A stretch of 61,436 nucleotides of DNA from positions 1 to 61,436 of the forward strand of contig JABJJO010000039.1 in assembly GCA_018660825.1 (NCBI GenBank), read 5' to 3'. Below are positions 45,855-54,685 of this stretch, piece by piece. The stretch comes from Planctomycetaceae bacterium (lineage in GTDB: Bacteria > Planctomycetota > Planctomycetia > Pirellulales > Pirellulaceae). The position numbers and the translations under genes were made by a program. The notes beneath the pieces are model-generated. The model was given only the letters and a program-made list of their open reading frames with translations. It made no database searches and was not told the origin of the DNA. Numbering within the stretch: the stretch's first letter is position 1; each line of letters begins with the position of its first letter.

Positions 45855-47612
45855 TCATTTAACATCAAGGTTGTAGACAGAATCGAATTCCTCAGGGTTT
45901 CCCTCCAGCCCCTCATGCGCCCATAGTGACAATAACAGCGATGGTCGATCATCAATAAAGCCAGTCGTTTCCATTACACGCTCAAGCATTGAAATACACT
46001 CATTAAATTGCCTGGCACAAAAACATTCCAGTGCATTCTCATACACTTCTTTGTTGCGTCTCCACATCGCTTTTACCTGCTGATCCTGCAATTCAAATAC
46101 TGCCGCTGGCTGTTGAATACCAACCACCCGCACCTCACAAACTTCTCGCAACAAAAATTCATCGCCGATCAGTTGTTCCGAATTATCGGTAATAAGAATA
46201 GAAACTCCTAATTGTTTAGTCGCGCCTTCCACGCGACTGGCAAGATTGACCGCATGACCCATCGGTCCATATTTAATGCGGTGCCGACTCCCAGCATTGC
46301 CCACAAGGGCCTCACCTGAGTTTATGCCAATCCCCACCTTCAACGGCATTCCGGCTCGTTCGGCCCATTTGTCATTTAACGCAGGCATGGCAGCTTGCAT
46401 AGCAATTGCTGCACGACAGGCACGCTGAGCATGATCGGCTTGATCCAGCGGCGCATTCCACATTGCTGCCATCCCATCACCTGCATAATTGATAATCGCG
46501 CCGCCTGCATCCAACACGCACTGGGTTAAAGCATCCATCACGTCGCGCATCATCGCGTAAATGCCTTCGGCGCCCAACGTTTCGCTGATCGCAGAGAAGT
46601 TTCGCAGATCCGAAAACAAACACGTGATGAAGCGTTGTTGGCCATCCAGAAAAGTGGGGTCACGTTCAAGCTCACCGGCCAACTCCGGCGAAACAAACTC
46701 CTCAAACTGAATCCGCAAGCGGGCAACTTTCGCTTCGCGCTCTATCCGGGCCAATCCAGCGCTGACGCTACAGGCGAGCAACTGCATAACTTGGGCTTCC
46801 AGTGGCGTAATTCCCGCACCCCCAACGTCCATTTGCTCACGCGCACCATAAACAGCACCTATCACTTCACCGTCACTGCAAAACACTGGACTAGCAACTA
46901 CAGAATCGACGTTAGCTAAACTCTGCGGTGAATCCATTTCGGATACCGGTTCATAAAATGTCCTAGCCTCAGTCTGCATCCGATGTAAAACAGAACGACT
47001 AAATGTTAAATCGTCAACCGCTTCACTGGAACTCTCCGCTACACTCCGCCAACCATGTTTGTCTAGTAACAATACCATTCCGTGATCTAGGCCAATGGAG
47101 GTAACGACGGCGTCTGCCGTTTCTTGATAGAACTCAGGTGAACCCGCGGACGATTGCTGTACGGATAATATCGACTCCAACCAATTGGCAATCGTAGCGC
47201 CTTCCGGCGCACTGCCATCGGGCAACATGACCGTCGCTTGGTGATCGGAAATACTACTCATAATGGGCGCTGAAATAGTGGCCACGTTTCGATTACCCTC
47301 AGGTAACTCGACGTTCATCCCCAATTTGATCGTTGTGCGCCCCAGTCCAATAGTAGTCGGAACCTGCACAATTGCCGTAGCGCCTTTGGCAATGGTTTGC
47401 CCATTCTGAAGCTTCGCCTCAGCAGTACCCACGTTACTAATTTGGATCCCTTCATCGCATACCGTCAACCGCATCTGCTGTCTCGACACATAGCGGTCCT
47501 TGATAATGATATGGGCAGACTGGTCCTCAGGCGCAATTCTGCCTAACGTCAAGCTCTCGCTGAGCACGCCTTCTTCGACCTGTTCCGAGTTAGTAATTAG
47601 AACTTTGTACAT
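45855..47612 (-). CDS. FHA-GAF-class III adenylate/guanylate cyclase
   Basis: A 585-residue signalling enzyme. Residues about 1-95 form an FHA phosphopeptide-binding domain (SLTLGRI, DRYVSRQQMRL). About 135-310 is a GAF-type sensor (SIGLDHGMVLLLD, VVASPVFCSDGEVIGAVYG). About 325-500 is the class III cyclase domain with both metal aspartates (FSDLRNFSAIS, NYAGDGMAAMWN) and the transition-state region YGPMGHAVNLASRVEG; a short helical tail follows. It makes cAMP or cGMP in the cytoplasm. The upstream gene on the same strand encodes a protein with cyclic-nucleotide-binding domains, 67 bases away, so its product probably has a local receptor. The FHA domain could tie it to the Ser/Thr kinases nearby. 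Confidence 0.92.
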   Translation of the reverse strand: MYKVLITNSEQVEEGVLSESLTLGRIAPEDQSAHIIIKDRYVSRQQMRLTVCDEGIQISNVGTAEAKLQNGQTIAKGATAIVQVPTTIGLGRTTIKLGMNVELPEGNRNVATISAPIMSSISDHQATVMLPDGSAPEGATIANWLESILSVQQSSAGSPEFYQETADAVVTSIGLDHGMVLLLDKHGWRSVAESSSEAVDDLTFSRSVLHRMQTEARTFYEPVSEMDSPQSLANVDSVVASPVFCSDGEVIGAVYGAREQMDVGGAGITPLEAQVMQLLACSVSAGLARIEREAKVARLRIQFEEFVSPELAGELERDPTFLDGQQRFITCLFSDLRNFSAISETLGAEGIYAMMRDVMDALTQCVLDAGGAIINYAGDGMAAMWNAPLDQADHAQRACRAAIAMQAAMPALNDKWAERAGMPLKVGIGINSGEALVGNAGSRHRIKYGPMGHAVNLASRVEGATKQLGVSILITDNSEQLIGDEFLLREVCEVRVVGIQQPAAVFELQDQQVKAMWRRNKEVYENALECFCARQFNECISMLERVMETTGFIDDRPSLLLSLWAHEGLEGNPEEFDSVYNLDVK

Positions 47613-47679
47613 AAGCTACCAATGTACCACATACTTTCAAATCACAAAAACAACACGACTCTGAATTATACGCTTTCCA

Positions 47680-50457
47680 TCAGTTGTCGAAGGCGCGTGC
47701 AAAAAACTCCGATGCGTTCACTCGCATCGCCGCTTCATGCGGGCACTGAGATACACAAACTGGTCCGTTATCGTGAAAGTCGCTGCACATGTCGCATACC
47801 ACCGCGCGCTCCGTAGGCACTTCCACAATGGGCAAGACAACGCCATCAGTAGTTGCGGAAGTAATTACGCCCGCCGATTGCACCGGATCCAACCGCAGCG
47901 ACATTAGCATAGAGCCATCGGATATAACTCGCGATTCGACACCTTCGGGAATTTCAACCGACACCGCTATCCAATTCACCTTCCTAGAGACCAGATCTTT
48001 CGAGTCAATCATTCCTTCAAACACCCCACGTTTTGCCTGCCTCGCGTCCTGCGACAATTCCAATTGAACTCCATTGAGCCACACCGTTGGCGACAAGGAT
48101 TCACAAACAATTGTTAATCGACCAATTTCGGCGTTTGTTATTTCGTCCAATGGAACTGAAAATTGACTGCGAAACAAAACAGGTTCTAGTATTTCCGGAT
48201 CGCCATGAAGCCAACGCTCGGGATTTATCGCCACCAAATCCTGTTGAAAATCAATCGACCACGAGAAGGGTGAAATAGATTTAAACCACTGCCCCTGCTT
48301 GCCGCCAGTCTGCCAGTTACTCGACGCACAACTTTGTACGCAATATTCCCAATCAACGCTCTGCTCCATAATCCAACCCACATCGTGCATTTGAATCGAA
48401 TCATAGGGACACTGACGCTCGCACAACGCACACCCGATACACCAATCCTCGATAATTATCTGTCCGTCCTTTCCTCGTTGAATTGATCCCACCGGACAAC
48501 CTATCATGCAGGAAGGATTAAAGCACTGACGACAGGCGGAAGGCACCAAAAAGCGATCGAAGCGTGGACCATCTAAAAATAATCGAGAATACCCATCATC
48601 ATGACTGCCAATGCAAGCCTGAACACAGTCTCCGCAGCGGGTACATGCGTCCAAGTCGATCAATAACAGGTTCTGGCCCTGTGCTAAACCTTGGTCATGA
48701 AAATCGGGCGTAGTATCCCAGGCCGACGCAATAAAATCCTGGGTGTCCATTTCAAGTTCAGCAGTCCGCTCCGACACAAGCTCGTCCGCGCGACTTCTCA
48801 ACTCGGAGGATGATTTCAACACAGTCAGAAATGCACTCGATTCAATTCGCACAAGCTCCACTCGTCCCGCGCGAATGCCCGTGCCTTGAACAGCGTGGTC
48901 GTAGGCGATGCAGGTGGCCGTTCGCGGTGCGTTGTTGACAACACCCATCTCCCCCAAACATTCCCCTCGCGATAAATACCCCAACACCTGTTTCGGACCA
49001 TTGCGTTGTTTGTTTTCTGGAAGAAGATTCCCCAGTAATCTGTTCAATAAATAGTAATTGGCGGTGCGAACTTGTATCGGCGACCAAGCTTTTTTTACAC
49101 CCACAATTCCGTTTGGGTAATCGCCGACTAACTCGGCGAATGCATCCTCTTCGACCAAGGTGGAAAATCCGTTGCCCTGAAACATCTCACGCAGATTTAA
49201 CAGTTTATTAAATCCCGCAGCCAGTACCTCGGCCTGTTCATCGTTAATGGAATCCAAGTTGATGCTCGGGGAATCCACAACCGTTTGCGCGCCGACTGGT
49301 AAAAGATCATATACCTCACCAAATGCGCCGCTCGCACCAGTTTTAACTATTTTCGCCGCTGCTGGTATGGGTTTCGCCGCACCGCCGCCACCCGTTGCTG
49401 CCGCAAGGATATCCGCTGCCGATGGTTTACCTTTCGCCGGTACCTCCGCAGCACCGCCGCCACCCGTTGCTGCCGCAAGGATATCCGCTGCCGATGGTTT
49501 ACTGGTCACAGGTTGGCCTATGTCGTTAATTTCGCCGTCGGTTCCCGCAATGCCACCCCCAAGCATGGCGCAAACTTTAGCCCACTTCACATCCTTTGCG
49601 TGGATTCCTGTATTTATTCCGGCCACAACCTGAATAATTCCGCTGCGAACGATAAACACTGAGTCTGAGAACTCCGCTTCGTTAAAGATTATGTCACCAG
49701 GTTCGTATACGTGCAAGGTTGCGAACTCTGCCATACGGTCCAGTAATTGTTCGTCGACCCCTTCAAACACATGTAGCCGCCGCAAGTGACCATTGAGTAC
49801 TCGTTCGCGATAAGCGGCATCAACCTTTTCCCGGTAACCAGTATCCTTCTGTAGTTGATCGAAGATGCTGCGCAGGAATTCGATAACGTAACAGTCCTGT
49901 TCAGCGACAACTGTTGCTGACCGCGGTGCGAGTGTCATGCAGCTCATTTCACCGAAGACATCTCCCGCAAACATGAACCCCTTGCGTGTCTCATAATCAA
50001 TGTCAACGGGCCCGTCATTGGCAATCATATCCGGCGTGCGATGCGAGGCATTGAGGTTCCGTTGGTTTTTCGATTTACTGAAGGGATTCAGTTTTTCAAC
50101 CCAACCTTTTGTCGCTGCAATGCGGCGAGTACTATCGAGTAAAATTGCGGCGGCTACTGGATCTTTCGCATCACGTTCCACCCCAGCTTTCGACTGCCCA
50201 ACTACTTTAGCGACGTCTTTGTTGTTGGTAATGTAAAATCCACTATTACCAGCGTCTCCTTGACGGCAAATCACATCGCCAGAAGAAAATTTGCGTAACA
50301 CAATAGCACCAGGGAATTTTTCAACGGACACTTTTTTTTTCAATCCACCAAACAATTCGAATCCAGCCAGTTCCTCTGAATTTAATAACTGATCGCCTCG
50401 GCCAAGTTCCAACTCGACTTCGGGTTTCACTGTAAGTGGCTTTAACGCGTCGCTCAA
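47680..50457 (-). CDS. Cyclic-nucleotide-binding protein fused to a four-cluster ferredoxin
   Basis: A 925-residue cytoplasmic protein starting at TTG 50457. The N-terminal half has two CNB-like folds: the first (about 30-210) with a phosphate-binding cassette FGEMSCMTLAPRSATV; the second (about 225-560) with YEPGDIIFNEAEFSDSVFIVRSG and, after a 170-residue insertion, LGEMGVVNNAPRTATC. The insertion holds two identical repeats of KPSAADILAAATGGGGAA. The C-terminal half (about 610-925) has DmsB/HycB-like cysteine groups: CTRCGDCVQAC, CRQCFNPSCMIGCP, CIGCALCERQCP and CDMC ... CVSQCP. The last group is separated by a beta-rich 140-residue insert. It would bind cAMP or cGMP and carry up to four [4Fe-4S] clusters. 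It diverges from the cytochrome genes and follows them in direction from a shared control region. Confidence 0.9.
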   Translation of the reverse strand: MSDALKPLTVKPEVELELGRGDQLLNSEELAGFELFGGLKKKVSVEKFPGAIVLRKFSSGDVICRQGDAGNSGFYITNNKDVAKVVGQSKAGVERDAKDPVAAAILLDSTRRIAATKGWVEKLNPFSKSKNQRNLNASHRTPDMIANDGPVDIDYETRKGFMFAGDVFGEMSCMTLAPRSATVVAEQDCYVIEFLRSIFDQLQKDTGYREKVDAAYRERVLNGHLRRLHVFEGVDEQLLDRMAEFATLHVYEPGDIIFNEAEFSDSVFIVRSGIIQVVAGINTGIHAKDVKWAKVCAMLGGGIAGTDGEINDIGQPVTSKPSAADILAAATGGGGAAEVPAKGKPSAADILAAATGGGGAAKPIPAAAKIVKTGASGAFGEVYDLLPVGAQTVVDSPSINLDSINDEQAEVLAAGFNKLLNLREMFQGNGFSTLVEEDAFAELVGDYPNGIVGVKKAWSPIQVRTANYYLLNRLLGNLLPENKQRNGPKQVLGYLSRGECLGEMGVVNNAPRTATCIAYDHAVQGTGIRAGRVELVRIESSAFLTVLKSSSELRSRADELVSERTAELEMDTQDFIASAWDTTPDFHDQGLAQGQNLLLIDLDACTRCGDCVQACIGSHDDGYSRLFLDGPRFDRFLVPSACRQCFNPSCMIGCPVGSIQRGKDGQIIIEDWCIGCALCERQCPYDSIQMHDVGWIMEQSVDWEYCVQSCASSNWQTGGKQGQWFKSISPFSWSIDFQQDLVAINPERWLHGDPEILEPVLFRSQFSVPLDEITNAEIGRLTIVCESLSPTVWLNGVQLELSQDARQAKRGVFEGMIDSKDLVSRKVNWIAVSVEIPEGVESRVISDGSMLMSLRLDPVQSAGVITSATTDGVVLPIVEVPTERAVVCDMCSDFHDNGPVCVSQCPHEAAMRVNASEFFARAFDN
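49379..49501 (-). repeat. Two identical 51-bp direct repeats inside the CNB-ferredoxin gene
   Basis: Bases 49379-49429 and 49451-49501 are identical; the period is 72 bases (24 codons), so the frame is kept. They encode the twice-repeated Ala/Gly-rich linker KPSAADILAAATGGGGAA. Exact identity points to a recent duplication. Confidence 0.9.
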
Positions 50458-50649
50458 TGTTGCACTTTCAAAAAAACGTATTCTCTAACACACGACCCAA
50501 AAACGGTCTTAACCAACTCTATTTACTGAAGAAGAACCTATTAATTCTAATTCATAAATCATTTTCGGACTTGATTTAGTTTCCTCTTAATTATCATAAT
50601 ACATAATAGACGATAAAAAGGTAGTTTATAGACGTTTTCTACTGTTACT
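50458..50649. other. Divergent control region of the electron-transfer locus
   Basis: 192 AT-rich bases between the CNB-ferredoxin gene (minus) and the cytochrome b gene (plus). Both promoters must be here or overlap the gene starts. An AT-rich tract with ATAATACATAATAGAC (about 50596-50611) could hold a -10 element for the plus strand. No palindrome could be named with confidence. Confidence 0.4.
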
Positions 50650-51531
50650 TTGGACCAAAACACTTCTCGAGGAATCAATTCGTTGGTAATCAACCGTGGA
50701 CATGCAGCGTGGTGTGTCACTAGTCTCGCCTTGGTCATCCTTGCAACGGGGCTTTACATCCCGTACGCCAACAATGCACCGCATGGCGCCACTGGTAACA
50801 GCATTGCTGGCCTCCTCTTTGGTATTGCAGGTACGACCGCCATGATTTTTGCTGGGCTGCTGGCCGTGCGAAGACGCCTCGTTACCAGAAAATTCGGTTC
50901 TATTTCATGGTGGCTTAAAGGTCACCTTTGGATTGGTTTATGCAGCGCACCGTTAATATTCTTTCACTCAGGTTTTCGTTTTGGAGGCGCCCTTGAACAA
51001 CTAACCATGTGGTGCTTCCTGGCCGTTATAGTCAGTGGCATAATTGGCCAGGTCCTGCAACACGTCACGCCAAGATTCATGAAAACAGCAGCGCCGCAGC
51101 AAGCGATTTTTGAGCAGCTTGAGGTTGCCATTACGTCATTGAAAAAAGCCGCTGATCAACAAATGCTCAGCGTTTACGACACCCTGTTCGTCGACGTGCA
51201 GGACGGCGAAGGTGAATTAGCCGATGATTTTCTGCGTGCTTTCTACCTGAAACATGTACGAATATTTTTACAAGTCGAGGTTGATCCTAAGTCGTCACTA
51301 CTTAACGCAACACAAGCTGAAGGAATTTTTGCGACGGTCCGTGACGGCATTCCCCGTAAGATGGTGTCTGTCGCATTGGGGCTAGAATCAATTTGCAACG
51401 AACGACGACAACTCATCGCACAAAATAAACTACAATGGATCATGCATGGCTGGACGCTGATTCACATACCACTTTCAATATCACTACTTATCCTCACGCT
51501 CATGCATATCATCATGTCACTCTACTTTTAA
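50650..51531 (+). CDS. Membrane cytochrome b-type protein
   Basis: A 293-residue membrane protein; TTG start assumed because no ATG is in frame nearby. Predicted membrane segments are at about 23-42, 53-75, 90-108, 118-138 and 265-290, with a soluble part of about 120 residues between the fourth and fifth. Histidines lie at helix positions suitable for bis-His haem b: KGHLWIGL and FFHSGF in the third segment, and HGWTLIH and LMHII in the last. The pattern resembles di-haem cytochrome b561 or ferric-reductase-like anchors. It is first of a close-packed series of c-type cytochrome genes (24, 2 and 23 bases apart) and is the likely membrane link between the cytoplasmic ferredoxin protein and the periplasmic cytochromes. 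Confidence 0.7.
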   Translation: MDQNTSRGINSLVINRGHAAWCVTSLALVILATGLYIPYANNAPHGATGNSIAGLLFGIAGTTAMIFAGLLAVRRRLVTRKFGSISWWLKGHLWIGLCSAPLIFFHSGFRFGGALEQLTMWCFLAVIVSGIIGQVLQHVTPRFMKTAAPQQAIFEQLEVAITSLKKAADQQMLSVYDTLFVDVQDGEGELADDFLRAFYLKHVRIFLQVEVDPKSSLLNATQAEGIFATVRDGIPRKMVSVALGLESICNERRQLIAQNKLQWIMHGWTLIHIPLSISLLILTLMHIIMSLYF

Positions 51532-51555
51532 TCGATTTTCGCGCACGCAGCACTC

Positions 51556-53061
51556 ATGGTTGATTCTAGGTTTATCAGATCGATCTCTCAACGTTTCGAC
51601 ATCGAGACGGCGAGACACCCCAACAAGTTGCGCCGCTTGCGCTGGCGAGTCACTTGTAGCTGCGCCTTGCTCACCCTACTAATCATCTTTGGCAACCTCG
51701 CATTTAGTGGCGATGCTGTCTTTCAGTCCCGACCGGTAACGTTCAGTCACGCTCGATACGCTAACGACTGCAAACAATGCCACGATGCCAGTTTCCAACT
51801 TCCTCGCCGGCTGCTCGGCAACACAGACGCATTATTTATTCATAGTTGCCAACAATGCCACGAACAACGCATGGCCGACCATCACGGAAAACCTACTGAT
51901 TCGTCAAGCATCGCCGACTGTGCATCCTGTCACAGTGAGCATCGCGGGCTAACGTCTCTTACGAATGTGTCCGATTCGCAGTGCGTAACTTGCCACAGTG
52001 ATATCAACGCCAAAACCGAACACCACCAATCCGCCTTTGCTAACAGTGTCAATTCAATCGATTCACACCCTGAAATAACCTTGTTAAAACAATGGGTTAA
52101 CTCTCAACCGAAACACACCCACGGCGCCTACCAAGTGGCCAAACTCGACGGCAAGGAGACTGGGAGATTTATTGACGCTAGCAACATTAAGTTCAATCAT
52201 GCCGTTCACCTTCAGGAAGACGGCGTACTCGTTCCACCCGATCACCCCGATTACGGCCGCCAGTTAGCCAACGGTTTATCAACCACAACACTCGACTGCG
52301 CTAGTTGCCACACCCCAGACGCGATCGGACAGGGGATGCAACCGATCAATTATGAGCAACATTGTGCCAACTGCCATCAACTCTCCTACAGCACGCTCTT
52401 AGCCAACACCCCGCTCGCACGTAACAAACCGCTGCCCCATGTCGACCCTGAACTAATCAACGGAATATTGCGCGACCGCCTGATAAATTATCGCAAATTA
52501 CAAAACAATCCAACGATCAAGGATCCCAACCAAATCGATGACTTCGGCGCGACCCGCAATCCTGCCAAAGTTCCGCTATCAGACGACCCACAATCGAATT
52601 GGAATTGGATGGAATCGCACTTACCAAATATACAATCGCTCTTGTTTGCCGGTGGCAAAACAGCAGGGCAGGGAGATTTGCAGAATGGCTGCGCATTATG
52701 CCACACCTTCGAGTGGCACGGGAACACAGATACGAGCGATTCTGGTATCAACTGGAGCATCCGGGCTTCCAACATCCCCGACAAATGGTTGGTCCACTCT
52801 AAATTTCCACATGACCGTCATGCACAAACTAGTTGTGTCGAATGCCATTACACAACCGGCACTGAAAACGGCGATACGATTACGGCCAAGCAAAGTGTCA
52901 GTGGTACAGACATTCTAATAGCGCCCATTAAGAAATGTCAGTCCTGCCACACTGACGCACGTAATCAGACTCCTGCTATCGCTCGCGGGCGCTGCGTCCA
53001 TTGCCACGACTACCATAACGATCATACGTCGGGACATAAACCTATCCTAGGGAATCCGTAA
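51556..53061 (+). CDS. Decahaem c-type cytochrome, membrane-anchored
   Basis: A 501-residue protein with one N-terminal membrane segment (about 34-50, CSCALLTLLIIFGNLAF) after a basic head, so it is probably anchored in the inner membrane and faces the periplasm. Ten CxxCH motifs begin at about residues 72, 98, 122, 143, 248, 270, 379, 427, 461 and 480. Distal His residues are plentiful (FSHARY, FNHAVHL, FPHDRH), which fits bis-His ligation. The first four motifs resemble a cytochrome c3/class III module. No enzyme signature is seen; an electron carrier between cytochrome b and the next cytochromes is the simplest role. Confidence 0.9.
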   Translation: MVDSRFIRSISQRFDIETARHPNKLRRLRWRVTCSCALLTLLIIFGNLAFSGDAVFQSRPVTFSHARYANDCKQCHDASFQLPRRLLGNTDALFIHSCQQCHEQRMADHHGKPTDSSSIADCASCHSEHRGLTSLTNVSDSQCVTCHSDINAKTEHHQSAFANSVNSIDSHPEITLLKQWVNSQPKHTHGAYQVAKLDGKETGRFIDASNIKFNHAVHLQEDGVLVPPDHPDYGRQLANGLSTTTLDCASCHTPDAIGQGMQPINYEQHCANCHQLSYSTLLANTPLARNKPLPHVDPELINGILRDRLINYRKLQNNPTIKDPNQIDDFGATRNPAKVPLSDDPQSNWNWMESHLPNIQSLLFAGGKTAGQGDLQNGCALCHTFEWHGNTDTSDSGINWSIRASNIPDKWLVHSKFPHDRHAQTSCVECHYTTGTENGDTITAKQSVSGTDILIAPIKKCQSCHTDARNQTPAIARGRCVHCHDYHNDHTSGHKPILGNP

Positions 53062-53063
53062 AG

Positions 53064-54662
53064 ATGCCACGCCCACTTCCCCAATTAGTGATCTTCGCAA
53101 TCATTGTGGGGGTTGCTGTTGCGCTATTTCCAACAACTCACCCAACGCCTGTTCAACTCACACAGCGCAATCTTACCTCCGTTGCAACCAACACTGTTTC
53201 ATCAGTTGATGACACGAATTCCACCAGCGTCGCCCATAGTGTCGGCGCCCGCACATGCGCTTCGTCCACTTGCCATGGAAGCCCTCGTCCTGACACCCAA
53301 CACGCCAATATGATTCGTCGCGACGAATATACAATATGGCTCGAACAAGATCCACACGCTCGGGCCTACACGGACCTCAATTCACCGCTTGGCGAACAGA
53401 TATTCGCACAACTCGGACTTACCAAGAATGGTAAGGTTTCCCGTGGCAACAAGGCGCGCTACCAATCAGCCTACAACAACTGTTTACAATGCCATGCCAC
53501 GACGATTGAGTCGTTGGGTAAAACTGGGGACCTCGAAACCATAGCAACGGAAGGCATTAGTTGCGAATCCTGCCATGGGGCAGCAAGTAACTGGCGGACC
53601 ACTCATTACACGACGGATTTCACGGCTTTGTCGACAGAAGAAAAGGCCAAACAAGGGATGACCAACGTTGGCAACGTTTGGCAACGAACAAATGCATGCG
53701 TCAAATGTCATGTTGGGTCGGCAACCGCGGAAGTCAACCATGATCTCATTGCGGCTGGGCACCCCGTTCTGAAATTTGAGATGAGCGCCTATTCCGCTCA
53801 AATGCCCAAGCACTGGAAAACGCCTCGGGGTGCCAGCCCGACCCAAAAACACCACGAAACACGCTTGTGGTTCATGGGGCAAATCTCCTCGCTTATCGCA
53901 TCATTAGAGCAACTTCAAGCGAGAGCAAACAAGTCGTCAAAGCCGAATTCTCAACTACACCAAGTCTGGCCGGAACTCAGCGAATCTAACTGTTACGCCT
54001 GCCATCATGACCTCGACCAGTCCGACACGTGGCGCCCTTCCAGCACTGACCCGCTCGCCGGACATAATCATCTATTAGCAATCAATGACTGGTATGCCAG
54101 CACACTCGCTGCGATAGCACGAGTAGAGGGCAAAGCAGGCAATAAGACCGCCCAACGCTTTGCCGAGAATTGGCAACTACTCACCGTCTCAATGGAAAAA
54201 ACACTGTCCCCCGACCCAGGAGAAGTTTCAGCACGGTGCGGTGCCGCTCTCTCCGCACTGAACGATTGGTTAACGCCTAGTAGCCTTCGAACCAACCTAC
54301 TACACAGCGAATACGACCACCAATCACTTGTAAACTTAACATCCGCGGTAATGCAAGACGATAACCTCAATCACATCCTACAAAACTGGGACCGGGCTAC
54401 TCAAACTTATCTCGCATTGTACGCACTTTCTTGCACCCAAGATGCGGAGGGTAACATTGTGGTCTCCGCTAGCAAGAGCCTAAAAACCACACGAGATCTG
54501 CTCGCCTTCCCTCATCATACCGACTATCGCTTCGCAAGTCCCACAAATTTCAAGGGCGTGTTAAAACCAACCGAGGCGAGTGCCAACAACCGAACAGCGA
54601 TTCGCACAGAACTGCTCAAAATTATCAATCAACTTAAACCACCCGTGTCATCAGACAAGTAA
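53064..54662 (+). CDS. Cytochrome c554-like multihaem protein with a CX4CH site
   Basis: A 532-residue exported protein; the N-terminal hydrophobic segment (about 8-22) is a signal or anchor. It starts two bases after the preceding gene. Four CxxCH motifs begin at about residues 140, 167, 212 and 310. Before them is CASSTCH at 65-71, a CX4CH variant that could bind a fifth haem. The arrangement (GISCESCHG, then ACVKCHVGS, AAGHP and finally CYACHHDL) is that of the cytochrome c554 family of tetrahaem proteins. The last 200 residues are helical and lack cysteine haem sites. It is a paralogue of the next gene. Confidence 0.88.
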   Translation: MPRPLPQLVIFAIIVGVAVALFPTTHPTPVQLTQRNLTSVATNTVSSVDDTNSTSVAHSVGARTCASSTCHGSPRPDTQHANMIRRDEYTIWLEQDPHARAYTDLNSPLGEQIFAQLGLTKNGKVSRGNKARYQSAYNNCLQCHATTIESLGKTGDLETIATEGISCESCHGAASNWRTTHYTTDFTALSTEEKAKQGMTNVGNVWQRTNACVKCHVGSATAEVNHDLIAAGHPVLKFEMSAYSAQMPKHWKTPRGASPTQKHHETRLWFMGQISSLIASLEQLQARANKSSKPNSQLHQVWPELSESNCYACHHDLDQSDTWRPSSTDPLAGHNHLLAINDWYASTLAAIARVEGKAGNKTAQRFAENWQLLTVSMEKTLSPDPGEVSARCGAALSALNDWLTPSSLRTNLLHSEYDHQSLVNLTSAVMQDDNLNHILQNWDRATQTYLALYALSCTQDAEGNIVVSASKSLKTTRDLLAFPHHTDYRFASPTNFKGVLKPTEASANNRTAIRTELLKIINQLKPPVSSDK

Positions 54663-54685
54663 CCGTTTTCTAGGTCACTCATTTT

